Shown here: positions 26,580 to 33,714 of the stretch, piece after piece
Layout of the letters: each line of letters begins with the position of its first letter
Numbering within the stretch: the stretch's first letter is position 1
Assembly (NCBI GenBank): GCA_902373515.1
Contig: CABKML010000019.1
Span: forward strand, 1-33,789
Direction of reading: 5' to 3'
Length of the DNA stretch: 33,789 bases
Source: an uncultured Eubacteriales bacterium
Lineage (GTDB): Bacteria; Bacillota; Clostridia; Saccharofermentanales; Fastidiosipilaceae
Made by a program: the position numbers and the translations under genes
The notes under the pieces: generated by a model
The model's input: only the letters and a program-made list of their open reading frames with translations
Told to the model about the DNA's origin: nothing
Database searches by the model: none

Positions 26580-26610
26580 TTCATTCTCTGCATCAATTGC
26601 AGAGAATGAA
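26580..26610 (+). promoter_or_regulatory. Perfect intercistronic hairpin between precursor and enzyme genes
   Basis: A 13-bp perfect stem, TTCATTCTCTGCA (26580-26592) with TGCAGAGAATGAA (26598-26610), and a 5-nt loop. No T-run follows, so it is not a standard terminator. It more likely protects the 3' end of the short precursor transcript or dampens read-through, raising the precursor to enzyme ratio. Confidence 0.75.
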
Positions 26611-26631
26611 TATTAATCATTGGAGTAATTT

Positions 26632-28836
26632 ATGTTGGTGATGAAGTCAGGCCTAATATTTTTAAAAGATAAAAATAATATTATCATTTCGCCCGGAAAC
26701 AGAATGATGAAACGCATTTCGGCTGATAATATTAACGATATTTGGCGTGAAATGAAACATATTAATGAGAACAATGATTATCAATGCTCAACTATATGTG
26801 AGCTACTGGTTAAAAATGGATTAGCTTTTGAAGTGCCCGGTGAAGAAAAAGAATTATATAATCGCTTTGCCAGAAATGTTCAACATTTAGCAACTTTACA
26901 GAATAATCCATTTTCTGAATATAAAACAATAGTTAATTCTAAGATTCTAATTATAGGAGCCGGGACAGTTGGTGGCGCTTTAATCAAACTAATGAGTAAA
27001 TATGGTATGAATCATGTTTCTATAGTTGAGGGCGATAGCGTCGCTGTTCCTAATGTAACAGCTCAACTTTTGTATGAAGATGGCGATATTGGACAATCTA
27101 AAGCTAAGATAGCAAAAGAAAAAATATATAAGATTAATAAATGTGTTAATACATATGTGAATCAAAATAATATACATTCTTTATTAGATGATATAAACCC
27201 GGAATATGTTTTTTGCTGTGCAGACGATTCTAGTTTAGTTTTGCATAATTTATTGATTGATAATATTTCTAATTATGGGTATACACTTTTTATTGCAGGA
27301 TACAGCTACAATAATTTGCTTGTTGATCGTATAACTAATAAAGAAGTAGAAATATTCAAAAAGATATTTGCAAAATCTGAAAATAATATTTTGAAGGAAA
27401 ATACAATTTATCATAACATGGGAACAATTGTTGAGGGATACTTGAGCGCAGCTTTTATGATGCAAGTGTTTTTAGATAGCTTTAAAACTGAAAAATACAA
27501 CCATTATAGTTTTGATACAAGATTGTTTGAAGCAAAAAAGCAACAGTTAAAATTTTTAACTAAAGAGGAAGAGTTTAATACTGATTACGATGATTTTGTT
27601 GCTTTTCAAAAAGATGAACGCCAAGGCATTAGTAGAAATGCTTTAAGTATTTTCGGAAGACATAATCATGCTGAAATCAGACAGGTAGAAAATAATTTTT
27701 CTATTGTTGAATTTAGAAATATTCTTGCTGCTTACAATCGAAAAAATGGAAATTTTACTGAGCAATATAGAAAAGCTTTAAAAGAAAAGTCGGATCTTTC
27801 TAAAATTAGAGGAAATATTCGGCGAGATGTTTATTCTGTTTTTTCGGATAAATATTTAAACTTAGTCAATAGAAGAAAAAATACAATTACACATGATTTA
27901 AGTAAACAATTGGAAAGTATGTATACATATGATTTTATGAGTGATATCATCAAAATGATAAAACGTGAACATAAAAATATCGTAGTTGATCCGCTTAAGA
28001 TGTTACAACTTTCAGTTGATAAATTAGATAAGGTGAATATTCCTATAGAGGAAGCTTTGTTGTCAATTATGACAATATATAATTCTCCTAAATTTAGTGA
28101 ATTATTACTTAAAATGATGGGTAATTCTTCGATAGATTACTATTTGAGACCACATAAAAATACCAATAATATGACGGTGTTTAATCCGATAAAAGGCGAA
28201 TCAAATGTGATTGTCAGTTATGATGGAAGTTTAAAAAGTATAATGACACTTAGTCACGAATTGTCACATGCTTTTTTCTTTGATTTGTATAAGCAGCGTT
28301 TAAATTGTGATAATTTCAAATGTGTAAATAATGATTTTTGGGAAGTTTTAGCTAGAGTTGGAGAATTACTGTTTATCTCGAAATACGGTAAAACTGACGA
28401 ATTCGCTCTTTTATCACAATATAATCTTACTTTTTGCATTTTGGATTATATGTTGGCTAAACAGAAAAATGATTACAAATCTTTAGATGAAATAATTGAA
28501 ATTAAGTCGATGATAACAGAATTTTTAGGCTTAAATAGAGAGTCGATGTATTATATAGACTATAATTTTATATTGTTTCCGTTTCTGTATGAATCAAGTA
28601 TTGATAACTACAGACTTGTTTACCAAGATGCTGTAGCTTTGAGTATTTTTAAATACTTAAAAAAATATGGAGTAAATTTTGATGGCTTTTATAAAGAAAT
28701 AGCAGATATGCCTAAGTTAGATGTTTCAAGTTTACTTTGTATTTATAAACTGGATATTAGGGATATTATATCCCAATATACTAGAAGTATGCTGGAGCTG
28801 GTATTAAGAATATTTAGCGATAGCTATGAAAATTAA
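26632..28836 (+). CDS. E1/ThiF-like domain fused to an HExxH zinc-peptidase-like domain
   Basis: 734 residues. Residues about 1-75 have strands like those of leader-binding domains in RiPP E1-like proteins (LIFLKDKNNIIISPGN, ending in LLVKNGLAFEV). Residues about 103-240 form an E1/ThiF Rossmann fold: GAGTVGG (109-115), then VEGDSV, IGQSKAKIA and a CCADDS block. The arginine of the family NxxRQ motif is replaced (NVTAQ) and no CxxC zinc pairs are seen. A long helical linker leads to a gluzincin-like domain with HELSH (542-546) and a later EVLARVGELL that could supply the third zinc ligand, as in M3 peptidases. It lies between the peptide gene and the exporter gene. I infer that it binds or activates the peptide and cleaves it. 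The gene is clearly AT-richer than the flanking chromosome. GGAG (26622-26625) precedes ATG 26632. Confidence 0.8.
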   Translation: MLVMKSGLIFLKDKNNIIISPGNRMMKRISADNINDIWREMKHINENNDYQCSTICELLVKNGLAFEVPGEEKELYNRFARNVQHLATLQNNPFSEYKTIVNSKILIIGAGTVGGALIKLMSKYGMNHVSIVEGDSVAVPNVTAQLLYEDGDIGQSKAKIAKEKIYKINKCVNTYVNQNNIHSLLDDINPEYVFCCADDSSLVLHNLLIDNISNYGYTLFIAGYSYNNLLVDRITNKEVEIFKKIFAKSENNILKENTIYHNMGTIVEGYLSAAFMMQVFLDSFKTEKYNHYSFDTRLFEAKKQQLKFLTKEEEFNTDYDDFVAFQKDERQGISRNALSIFGRHNHAEIRQVENNFSIVEFRNILAAYNRKNGNFTEQYRKALKEKSDLSKIRGNIRRDVYSVFSDKYLNLVNRRKNTITHDLSKQLESMYTYDFMSDIIKMIKREHKNIVVDPLKMLQLSVDKLDKVNIPIEEALLSIMTIYNSPKFSELLLKMMGNSSIDYYLRPHKNTNNMTVFNPIKGESNVIVSYDGSLKSIMTLSHELSHAFFFDLYKQRLNCDNFKCVNNDFWEVLARVGELLFISKYGKTDEFALLSQYNLTFCILDYMLAKQKNDYKSLDEIIEIKSMITEFLGLNRESMYYIDYNFILFPFLYESSIDNYRLVYQDAVALSIFKYLKKYGVNFDGFYKEIADMPKLDVSSLLCIYKLDIRDIISQYTRSMLELVLRIFSDSYEN

Positions 28837-28864
28837 TTAATTGCCCTAACAGGAGGAAACCTTT

Positions 28865-30463
28865 ATGCTTATATTCGGCAATAAATGGCTGAACCGAGCC
28901 ATTAAGAAAAACGTGTTGATTACTATTGCAACTATGATTTTTCGAGCAATCGCAGCAGCTTCATGGGTAGTAACTTCATATTCCTTGTCATCTTTGCTTG
29001 ACGGATATTATGCCGGGCCGGCAGCTTTTAACAAAGCGGCATTGAAAGTTATCGTTTTGATCTTATTGATGATGTTGCTGAATTACATCTCGGATTGGGT
29101 GCGTGCCGTTTACATCAGACGTGTTAACAATGATGTGCGTAAACGAATTTCGGATAGTGTAATTGAAAACACCTCCGATCTTTTGTCAAGTAAAAATACC
29201 GGTAAGAAAATTTCCTGGTATCTGAATGATGTGGACGAGCTGGAAAATAAGTACTTTACTAATATATGCGGCGGAGCATATGATGTCACGATGATAATTC
29301 TTGCTTTTGTTGCCATTGTTATGTTGCATTGGCTTTTCGCCGTCGCCGCCGCGGTATTGTTCTTAATCTCTTTGTTAGTACCGGCTTTGGTTAACAAATT
29401 CGTGATGCAGGCGCAGGAGAAATTAACGGTTTCTAAAGAAGAATATACAGAGAGCGTGCGTGATAATTTAGAGAGCGTTTATACCCTGTTTTTCGCCGAC
29501 AAATTGGCGTATTTTATGAAACGGATGACCAATGCGGCGCAATTGCGGGAGAAGAAATATTATCAATATAATATGACGAGGGCCAAAACTCAAAGTGCTA
29601 TGTTCTTTGTGAATTTTGCCTCACAAGCGGGATTGATGATTTTTGCCCTGTATATTGCCAGCCTCGGCTATGTCGCCCCCGGCAGTGTCTTGAGCATCGG
29701 CGCTTTATCCGGTAACTTGTTCAACGGCGTTCAAGGATTAATGGAGGCTTTAGCCGTTATATCTTCCGTATCGGCTATAACTGATAAATATGCTATTAAA
29801 GATACTGACGAAAATAACGTATTGCACGGCGGTATAGAGAAAATTGAATTAAAGAATGTCGACTTTAATTACGGTGAGCACAGCATCCTTAAGAATTTCA
29901 ACTATAAATTCGGCAAAAACAAGTACGCTTTGCGCGGCGAATCCGGTAGCGGCAAGTCCACGCTTATGAAACTGATGCTCGGAATAAATCAAGCAGGCGG
30001 CGGTAAGGTTACGGTAAACGATATGGATATCAAAGACTTGGACCTGAAGTCGTATTTCAGACATCTATCTTATATTGAACAGAATGTTTATTTGCTGAAT
30101 GAAACGATTCGGGAAAATATATTGCTCGGAAGCAATATTTCTGAAGATAAGTTGCAGAAAATAATTCAAATTACTAATTTGGATAAATTCGTTGCCGGCC
30201 TGCCTGCAGGTTTGGATACTGAAATCAGTTCCAACGGCCAACAGATTTCCGGCGGTGAAAAACAGCGGATAGCTATTGCCAGAGCTTTGGTTAAAGATGT
30301 TGACTTCCTTTTCATTGATGAAGCTACATCTCAGCTTGACCCTGTTAATCGGGCAGATATTGAGAAAATTCTGCTTGACTTGAAGAATGTCGGTGTTGTT
30401 ATGATCAGCCATAACTTCGATACGGCAACCCTGGCGAAATTCGATGCAGTCATTGAAATGTAG
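28865..30463 (+). CDS. ABC exporter, fused membrane and ATPase domains
   Basis: 532 residues. The N-terminal membrane domain (about 1-305) has six spans as in type I exporters, and no peptidase C39 domain precedes it. The ATPase domain carries Walker A GESGSGKST, signature ISGGEKQR, Walker B FLFIDEATS and switch histidine in MISHNFD. It would work as a homodimer in the membrane. AGGAGG (28851-28856) at 8 nt spacing drives translation, 28 nt after the E1/zincin gene. Since it has no protease domain, leader removal would fall to the zincin. Base composition resembles the chromosome and not the gene before it. Repeat B follows and may end the transcript. Confidence 0.9.
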   Translation: MLIFGNKWLNRAIKKNVLITIATMIFRAIAAASWVVTSYSLSSLLDGYYAGPAAFNKAALKVIVLILLMMLLNYISDWVRAVYIRRVNNDVRKRISDSVIENTSDLLSSKNTGKKISWYLNDVDELENKYFTNICGGAYDVTMIILAFVAIVMLHWLFAVAAAVLFLISLLVPALVNKFVMQAQEKLTVSKEEYTESVRDNLESVYTLFFADKLAYFMKRMTNAAQLREKKYYQYNMTRAKTQSAMFFVNFASQAGLMIFALYIASLGYVAPGSVLSIGALSGNLFNGVQGLMEALAVISSVSAITDKYAIKDTDENNVLHGGIEKIELKNVDFNYGEHSILKNFNYKFGKNKYALRGESGSGKSTLMKLMLGINQAGGGKVTVNDMDIKDLDLKSYFRHLSYIEQNVYLLNETIRENILLGSNISEDKLQKIIQITNLDKFVAGLPAGLDTEISSNGQQISGGEKQRIAIARALVKDVDFLFIDEATSQLDPVNRADIEKILLDLKNVGVVMISHNFDTATLAKFDAVIEM

Positions 30464-30490
30464 GCGGCGAAATATTATTCTACAAGACTT

Positions 30491-30579
30491 AAAGCTCATC
30501 TGTTGTACCGACCCCTAAAAGTTAGACCAAAATCCAACGATTGAAAGGGCGGTACATCCGGATGAGCTTTTTGTTTGCG
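30491..30579. repeat. Repeat B: terminator-like palindromic element, right flank of the peptide cassette
   Basis: AAAGCTCATC (30491-30500) pairs perfectly with GATGAGCTTT (30561-30570), followed by more T. Inside, TGTACCG (30504-30510) pairs with CGGTACA (30550-30556), extended by CCC/GGG. The loop contains AAAAGTTAGACCAAAATC and the element ends in TTTTTGTTTGCG, as in repeat A and in the same orientation. It probably terminates the exporter transcript. TGTACCGACCCC...GGGCGGTACA looks like facing IS3-family ends with almost nothing between. Confidence 0.7.
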
Positions 30580-31032
30580 CTAAAAATAAGCGTCGGCAGC
30601 ATAAATGTTTTCTAAAGGCGGGTGAGTGCAGGCACGTTCCGCCTGTAAATTATCCTTGTCTACAGGTCGATTGCTGTAAAATACCTGTAAGCGCATCTTG
30701 TGGTAGTCGTGTGTGCGCTGAGGGTTGGCGGAAGGGACGAATAAATAGTAAATGTAGCGATAATCAAATCCGGGATCATCTTTATATCTGACAAGAACGT
30801 ATATCTGTCCGGTTTTGTAATTTTTTTCTACTGTTTTATAGGCGACCGTATCGGCGGCAATACCCTGATATTGCCGATATTCTTCGTATTTTATGGCGGC
30901 GAGAACGGAACGGAGCGGGGCATTCCAATAGATGTAAGAAGCAGATTTAATTATGCCGAGGGAGAGAATCGACATAACAAGGAGTAAAATTAAGGCCTTC
31001 GGAAGACGTTCGGTGCTTAATAATTTAGGCAT
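30580..31032 (-). CDS. Hypothetical protein with N-terminal membrane anchor
   Basis: 150 residues. A hydrophobic segment (ALILLLVMSILSLGIIKSASYIYW, about 13-36) anchors the protein or acts as signal. The rest is Tyr-rich and polar, with a cluster around VLVRYKDDPGFDYRYIYYLF, and probably extracytoplasmic. I do not recognise a family. Its 3' end adjoins repeat B. No ribosome site lies at the usual distance before ATG 31032; the strong site AAAGGAG instead precedes a short overlapping frame at 31067. The start may therefore be wrong, or translation is coupled. Confidence 0.6.
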   Translation of the reverse strand: MPKLLSTERLPKALILLLVMSILSLGIIKSASYIYWNAPLRSVLAAIKYEEYRQYQGIAADTVAYKTVEKNYKTGQIYVLVRYKDDPGFDYRYIYYLFVPSANPQRTHDYHKMRLQVFYSNRPVDKDNLQAERACTHPPLENIYAADAYF

Positions 31033-31067
31033 AGGTTCAAAGGCTTCCCATGACGATTATTCAGCAT
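31017..31067 (-). CDS. Short upstream ORF overlapping the start of the hypothetical gene
   Basis: ATG at 31067 (minus strand) lies 6 nt after a strong AAAGGAG and is read for 16 codons to a TAA at 31019-31017. That frame passes through the ATG at 31032 of the next gene, 2 nt out of phase. It could couple translation to the larger gene, or mark a frameshift that separates the larger gene from its true N-terminus. Confidence 0.4.
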   Translation of the reverse strand: MLNNRHGKPLNLCLNY

Positions 31068-31274
31068 GGTACACTCCTTTTATAGGATATAAATTATACT
31101 ATCAATATTGCAGCGCTTTTGTCAAATCATTATCAGACGACAAAATTTTGCCGATTAAAATAAGCCGGAAAACAACAGTAGCATAACTTTTCCAAGCAAG
31201 CGGGCGAGTGTGTAGAGGCCGGTTTTCTGCCTTTTTTACCTTTCTGATAAGCAAGTCCTCTTCTAAAGCTATGA

Positions 31275-31280
31275 TATAAT
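31275..31280 (+). promoter_or_regulatory. Extended -10 element upstream of the 39-residue peptide gene
   Basis: TGATATAAT: a consensus TATAAT preceded by TG one base away, typical of extended -10 promoters that need no -35. None is visible. It lies 62 nt before the start codon. Confidence 0.45.
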
Positions 31281-31341
31281 GTAATCAAAAGCGGTACCGG
31301 TGGTTGGTACTTTACCATTAACGAGGAGTGGATTTAATCAT

Positions 31342-31461
31342 ATGCCATACCAAGCAAGATCTATGTCAGTCGCATGTATATTAATAGCTATTATATTGCT
31401 TAGCCTAACAATTTTGTTGATAATTTATTTGCTGAAGTTGCTGATCAAAGCATTTAAATAA
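31342..31461 (+). CDS. Small single-span membrane peptide, 39 residues
   Basis: 39 codons. The start, MPYQARSMSV, is polar and basic. One long hydrophobic span (about 10-31) follows, and the end LLKLLIKAFK is amphipathic and basic. GAGGAG (31323-31328) is 13 nt upstream of ATG, longer than usual. It is a lone gene ahead of the tRNA-Ser pair. The shape resembles hydrophobic toxins of type I toxin-antitoxin systems and small stress peptides, but I saw no antisense RNA signal that would prove this. Confidence 0.5.
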   Translation: MPYQARSMSVACILIAIILLSLTILLIIYLLKLLIKAFK

Positions 31462-31565
31462 TTATTTGTACTGAAGCGTAATTATAACGAATATATGGTC
31501 CGGTATTTATACTTATAGTTATTGTATTAGTTAAAAAAGAAACTGAATTTAAGACTGCAAGAAAA

Positions 31566-31620
31566 AGCAGATTTCCGTTAAAATAAAGAAAAAAGAAATA
31601 TTTTAGATAGGAAATCTGCT
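31566..31620. repeat. Inverted repeat, possible minus-strand terminator
   Basis: AGCAGATTTCC (31566-31576) and GGAAATCTGCT (31610-31620) are perfect 11-bp arms, with AAAATA/TATTTT inside. Read on the minus strand, the stem is followed by TTTTTCTTG, a terminator-like tail. On the plus strand there is none. No minus-strand gene immediately upstream explains it. Confidence 0.5.
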
Positions 31621-31632
31621 ATTGCCAAGCGC

Positions 31633-31661
31633 TTGACAGGCGGAGAAATTAAGTTTACAAT
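31633..31661 (+). promoter_or_regulatory. Promoter of the tRNA-Ser pair
   Basis: TTGACA (31633-31638), a 17-bp spacer and TACAAT (31656-31661), 26 nt before the first tRNA. Confidence 0.75.
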
Positions 31662-31687
31662 TCTAGTGCTTACAAATTATTCAGCCT

Positions 31688-31772
31688 GGAGAGATGGTCG
31701 AGCGGTTGAAGGCACCGGTCTTGAAAACCGGCGTAGGGCAACCTACCGTGGGTTCGAATCCCACTCTCTCCG
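31688..31772 (+). tRNA. tRNA-Ser (anticodon UGA)
   Basis: The acceptor strands GGAGAGA and TCTCTCC pair, with discriminator G31772. The anticodon stem CCGGT/ACCGG holds the loop CTTGAAA, so the anticodon is TGA. The long variable arm and GGTTCGAATCC T-arm fit a class II serine tRNA. CCA is not encoded. Confidence 0.95.
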
Positions 31773-31778
31773 TTCTTT

Positions 31779-31866
31779 GGAGAAGTACCCAAGAGGCTGA
31801 AGGGGACGGTTTGCTAAATCGTTAGTGGGGGCAACTCCAGCAAGGGTTCGAATCCCTTCTTCTCCG
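31779..31866 (+). tRNA. tRNA-Ser (anticodon GCU)
   Basis: The acceptor strands GGAGAAG and CTTCTCC pair, with discriminator G31866. The anticodon loop TTGCTAA gives GCT. A long variable arm and GGGTTCGAATCCC follow. It lies 6 nt after the UGA tRNA and is cotranscribed. CCA is not encoded. Confidence 0.95.
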
Positions 31867-31870
31867 TACG

Positions 31871-31904
31871 CTCGAAGCTACTCGACCGGCTTCGAGTTTT
31901 TTTT
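31871..31904 (+). terminator. Terminator of the tRNA-Ser pair
   Basis: CTCGAAGC (31871-31878) and GCTTCGAG (31889-31896) pair perfectly and an eight-T run follows. Confidence 0.9.
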
Positions 31905-31967
31905 ATTTCCAATTACGTCGCTACAACCTTGTAAATAACTTTTAATATTACTAATTGTGTTTATTGT

Positions 31968-31973
31968 TATAAT
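31968..31973 (+). promoter_or_regulatory. -10 element of the surface protein locus
   Basis: A TATAAT without a clear -35 box. It lies upstream of the paralog remnant (32045-32161) and about 200 nt before the surface protein gene. The promoter may therefore have served the lost gene first. Apart from it and the remnant, 31905-32175 shows nothing else that I can support. Confidence 0.4.
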
Positions 31974-32044
31974 AACATTGAAGTTTTTTAATGCAGCCGG
32001 TGATAGTTAAATAAATTTATTTTTCGTATTGGCGATATTGAATA

Positions 32045-32161
32045 GAAGAACCGGGCAAAGAGCCGACAATCACGATAGGTGCGACTTACACAACGCGCAC
32101 AGAAGGCTCGAAGCCGACAACTGCGAAGTCGAAAGTAGCTAAAACCGGTAAACATGTATAG
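32045..32161 (+). pseudogene. Remnant of a surface protein C-terminus (paralog of the next gene)
   Basis: 38 in-frame codons starting EEPGKEPTITIG and ending KVAKTGKHV before a TAG, with an in-frame TGA just upstream. They match the C-terminal region of the next gene (EEPGKAPTITTD ... RVAKTGES, about 33451-33550) at both DNA and protein level. The hydrophobic span and basic tail are gone. It is the leftover of a tandem duplicate lost by deletion. The TAG directly precedes the GGAGG of the next gene. Confidence 0.75.
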
Positions 32162-32175
32162 CGGAGGCACAATTT

Positions 32176-33624
32176 ATGTTAAGAAGTTCATCAGAGCGAG
32201 CAAAATTACTGCTTGTAACTTTTGCTGTATCATTGCTTTTTTCGGTATTGCTGAGTGTAAACATTAAAGCAAGTGCCGCCGGCGGTAATACAGAACAACA
32301 AAAAGAGTTGTCTATTACGTTTCAATGGGGAGAATTGAATGATGAGGCGGTCCGAGCAGGCAGAGGACGCTTGATCAAAGCCGACAGCGATTTCGGTGAA
32401 ATTTCTCAAAACTGGGCGTGGGGCACTGTACGTCATCAAGATAGCAAAGATGTGGAAGCCGTTTTCCGCAAGATGAAATTCAATATTAAGGATAACACTA
32501 CCGGGCAAACAACTACCGTTACCGGTGACTTTCCGGAAACGAATAAGGCAACTGTTAAGAGTTTGGGAAAATATAATGCCGCTCATACCTATACAGTTTC
32601 AGTAGTTAATGAAGATGTACCGAGTCCTTATTTTGTAACCTATGATGCCTCGACGATAGACAAGAAATTAGAACCGCAGTTTAAGGTTGATGTTGACCAT
32701 TTTACATGGGATCCGAGCAAATATCCAAATACAATGTGTATAAGAATAGATGCTTTGGAAATTATCTACGCTAAAGATGAAGATGTTGCAGCTCAGTGCT
32801 TCTCTTATACACAGCCGAAAGATGCCCAAGGCAAGTTTACATCTGAAGGCAACTGGCAATTCAAGTATGAAGAAAAAAACATCTATTCTCGCTTAAGAAT
32901 TAAAAATAATGAAATTCAGTTCCCTGCGACCAATCCAAGCAAGCCGGGCTTTGAATTTGACGGCTGGCAGTTTTATGTAGCGAGAACAAAAGCCGGCAGA
33001 CCGTATACATCATTTAATCGATTCGCTGATCAGCCGATTGAGAATTTGCCTGTAGCTTATTCGCCGTTTAATTCGCAAACTACCGCATACCCGTATATAT
33101 TTGCTTTGATTCGGGATAATAAGGGCGTAAATACTTTCGCTGATAAAACCGGCACGCAATATGGCTTGATAAGTCGAACTTTTGTCGTTTTCCCGAAATG
33201 GAAAAAAGGCGCCACATATAAAGTACAATTTGTCAACAACGACAAAAAATATGCTGAAGTAGAGGTCCAAGCGAACAAGTCTGTAGGTCAGGCGATGCCG
33301 ACTGAACCGAGCAAAGAGGGTTATACGTTCAAAGAGTGGAACACGAGCAAGGACGGTAAAGGGGAAAAATTCGCCGCCGATACGATAGTCAAAGACAATA
33401 TGACGGTGTATGCCGTCTATAGTGAAAATAAGCCTAAGCCGACAAAGTCTGAAGAACCGGGCAAAGCGCCGACAATTACGACCGACACAACGAGCACAGA
33501 AGGCTCGACGCCGACAGTTGTGAAGCCGAGAGTAGCTAAAACCGGTGAAAGCGCCGGAGCAATCGGTACATTCAGCTTGCTTAGCTTATTATTTGCAGCT
33601 CTAAAAAGTAAAAAGCTTGATTAA
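32176..33624 (+). CDS. Cell-surface protein with InlB B-type repeats and a VAKTG sorting-like signal
   Basis: 482 residues. The signal peptide has a basic start and the core LLLVTFAVSLLFSVLLSV, with probable cleavage after ASA. Residues about 35-250 show no family I recognise. Two B-repeat-like units (InlB / Listeria-Bacteroides type) follow: a diverged one around PSKPGFEFDGW and a clear one at about 350-418 (GYTFKEWN, FAADTIVKDNMTVYAVY). A Pro/Thr/Lys wall spacer leads to VAKTG (453-457), a hydrophobic stretch and the basic tail KSKKLD. This is the layout of a sortase substrate, with VAKTG in place of LPXTG. GGAGG (32163-32167) precedes ATG 32176. It is probably an adhesin or surface-layer component. 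Confidence 0.85.
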   Translation: MLRSSSERAKLLLVTFAVSLLFSVLLSVNIKASAAGGNTEQQKELSITFQWGELNDEAVRAGRGRLIKADSDFGEISQNWAWGTVRHQDSKDVEAVFRKMKFNIKDNTTGQTTTVTGDFPETNKATVKSLGKYNAAHTYTVSVVNEDVPSPYFVTYDASTIDKKLEPQFKVDVDHFTWDPSKYPNTMCIRIDALEIIYAKDEDVAAQCFSYTQPKDAQGKFTSEGNWQFKYEEKNIYSRLRIKNNEIQFPATNPSKPGFEFDGWQFYVARTKAGRPYTSFNRFADQPIENLPVAYSPFNSQTTAYPYIFALIRDNKGVNTFADKTGTQYGLISRTFVVFPKWKKGATYKVQFVNNDKKYAEVEVQANKSVGQAMPTEPSKEGYTFKEWNTSKDGKGEKFAADTIVKDNMTVYAVYSENKPKPTKSEEPGKAPTITTDTTSTEGSTPTVVKPRVAKTGESAGAIGTFSLLSLLFAALKSKKLD

Positions 33625-33669
33625 CAGTACTCCGAACTGCGAGATATAACAAAGCCCGGGATTATGATA

Positions 33670-33691
33670 TGTACCCAGAATACTGGACACA
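33670..33691 (+). mobile_element. Possible IS3-family-like terminus
   Basis: TGTACCCAGAATACTGGACA begins like the left end of IS150-group (IS3-family) elements. No transposase lies in the remaining ~100 bases. The call rests on recall of such ends and not on a search. Confidence 0.3.
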
Positions 33692-33714
33692 TATTTATGA
33701 ACTAGGATGAACAC

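Noticed and set aside
31201..31240. Possible terminator with AGGC/GCCT arms and a T-run
   Set aside because: Only four base pairs in the stem; too weak to call.
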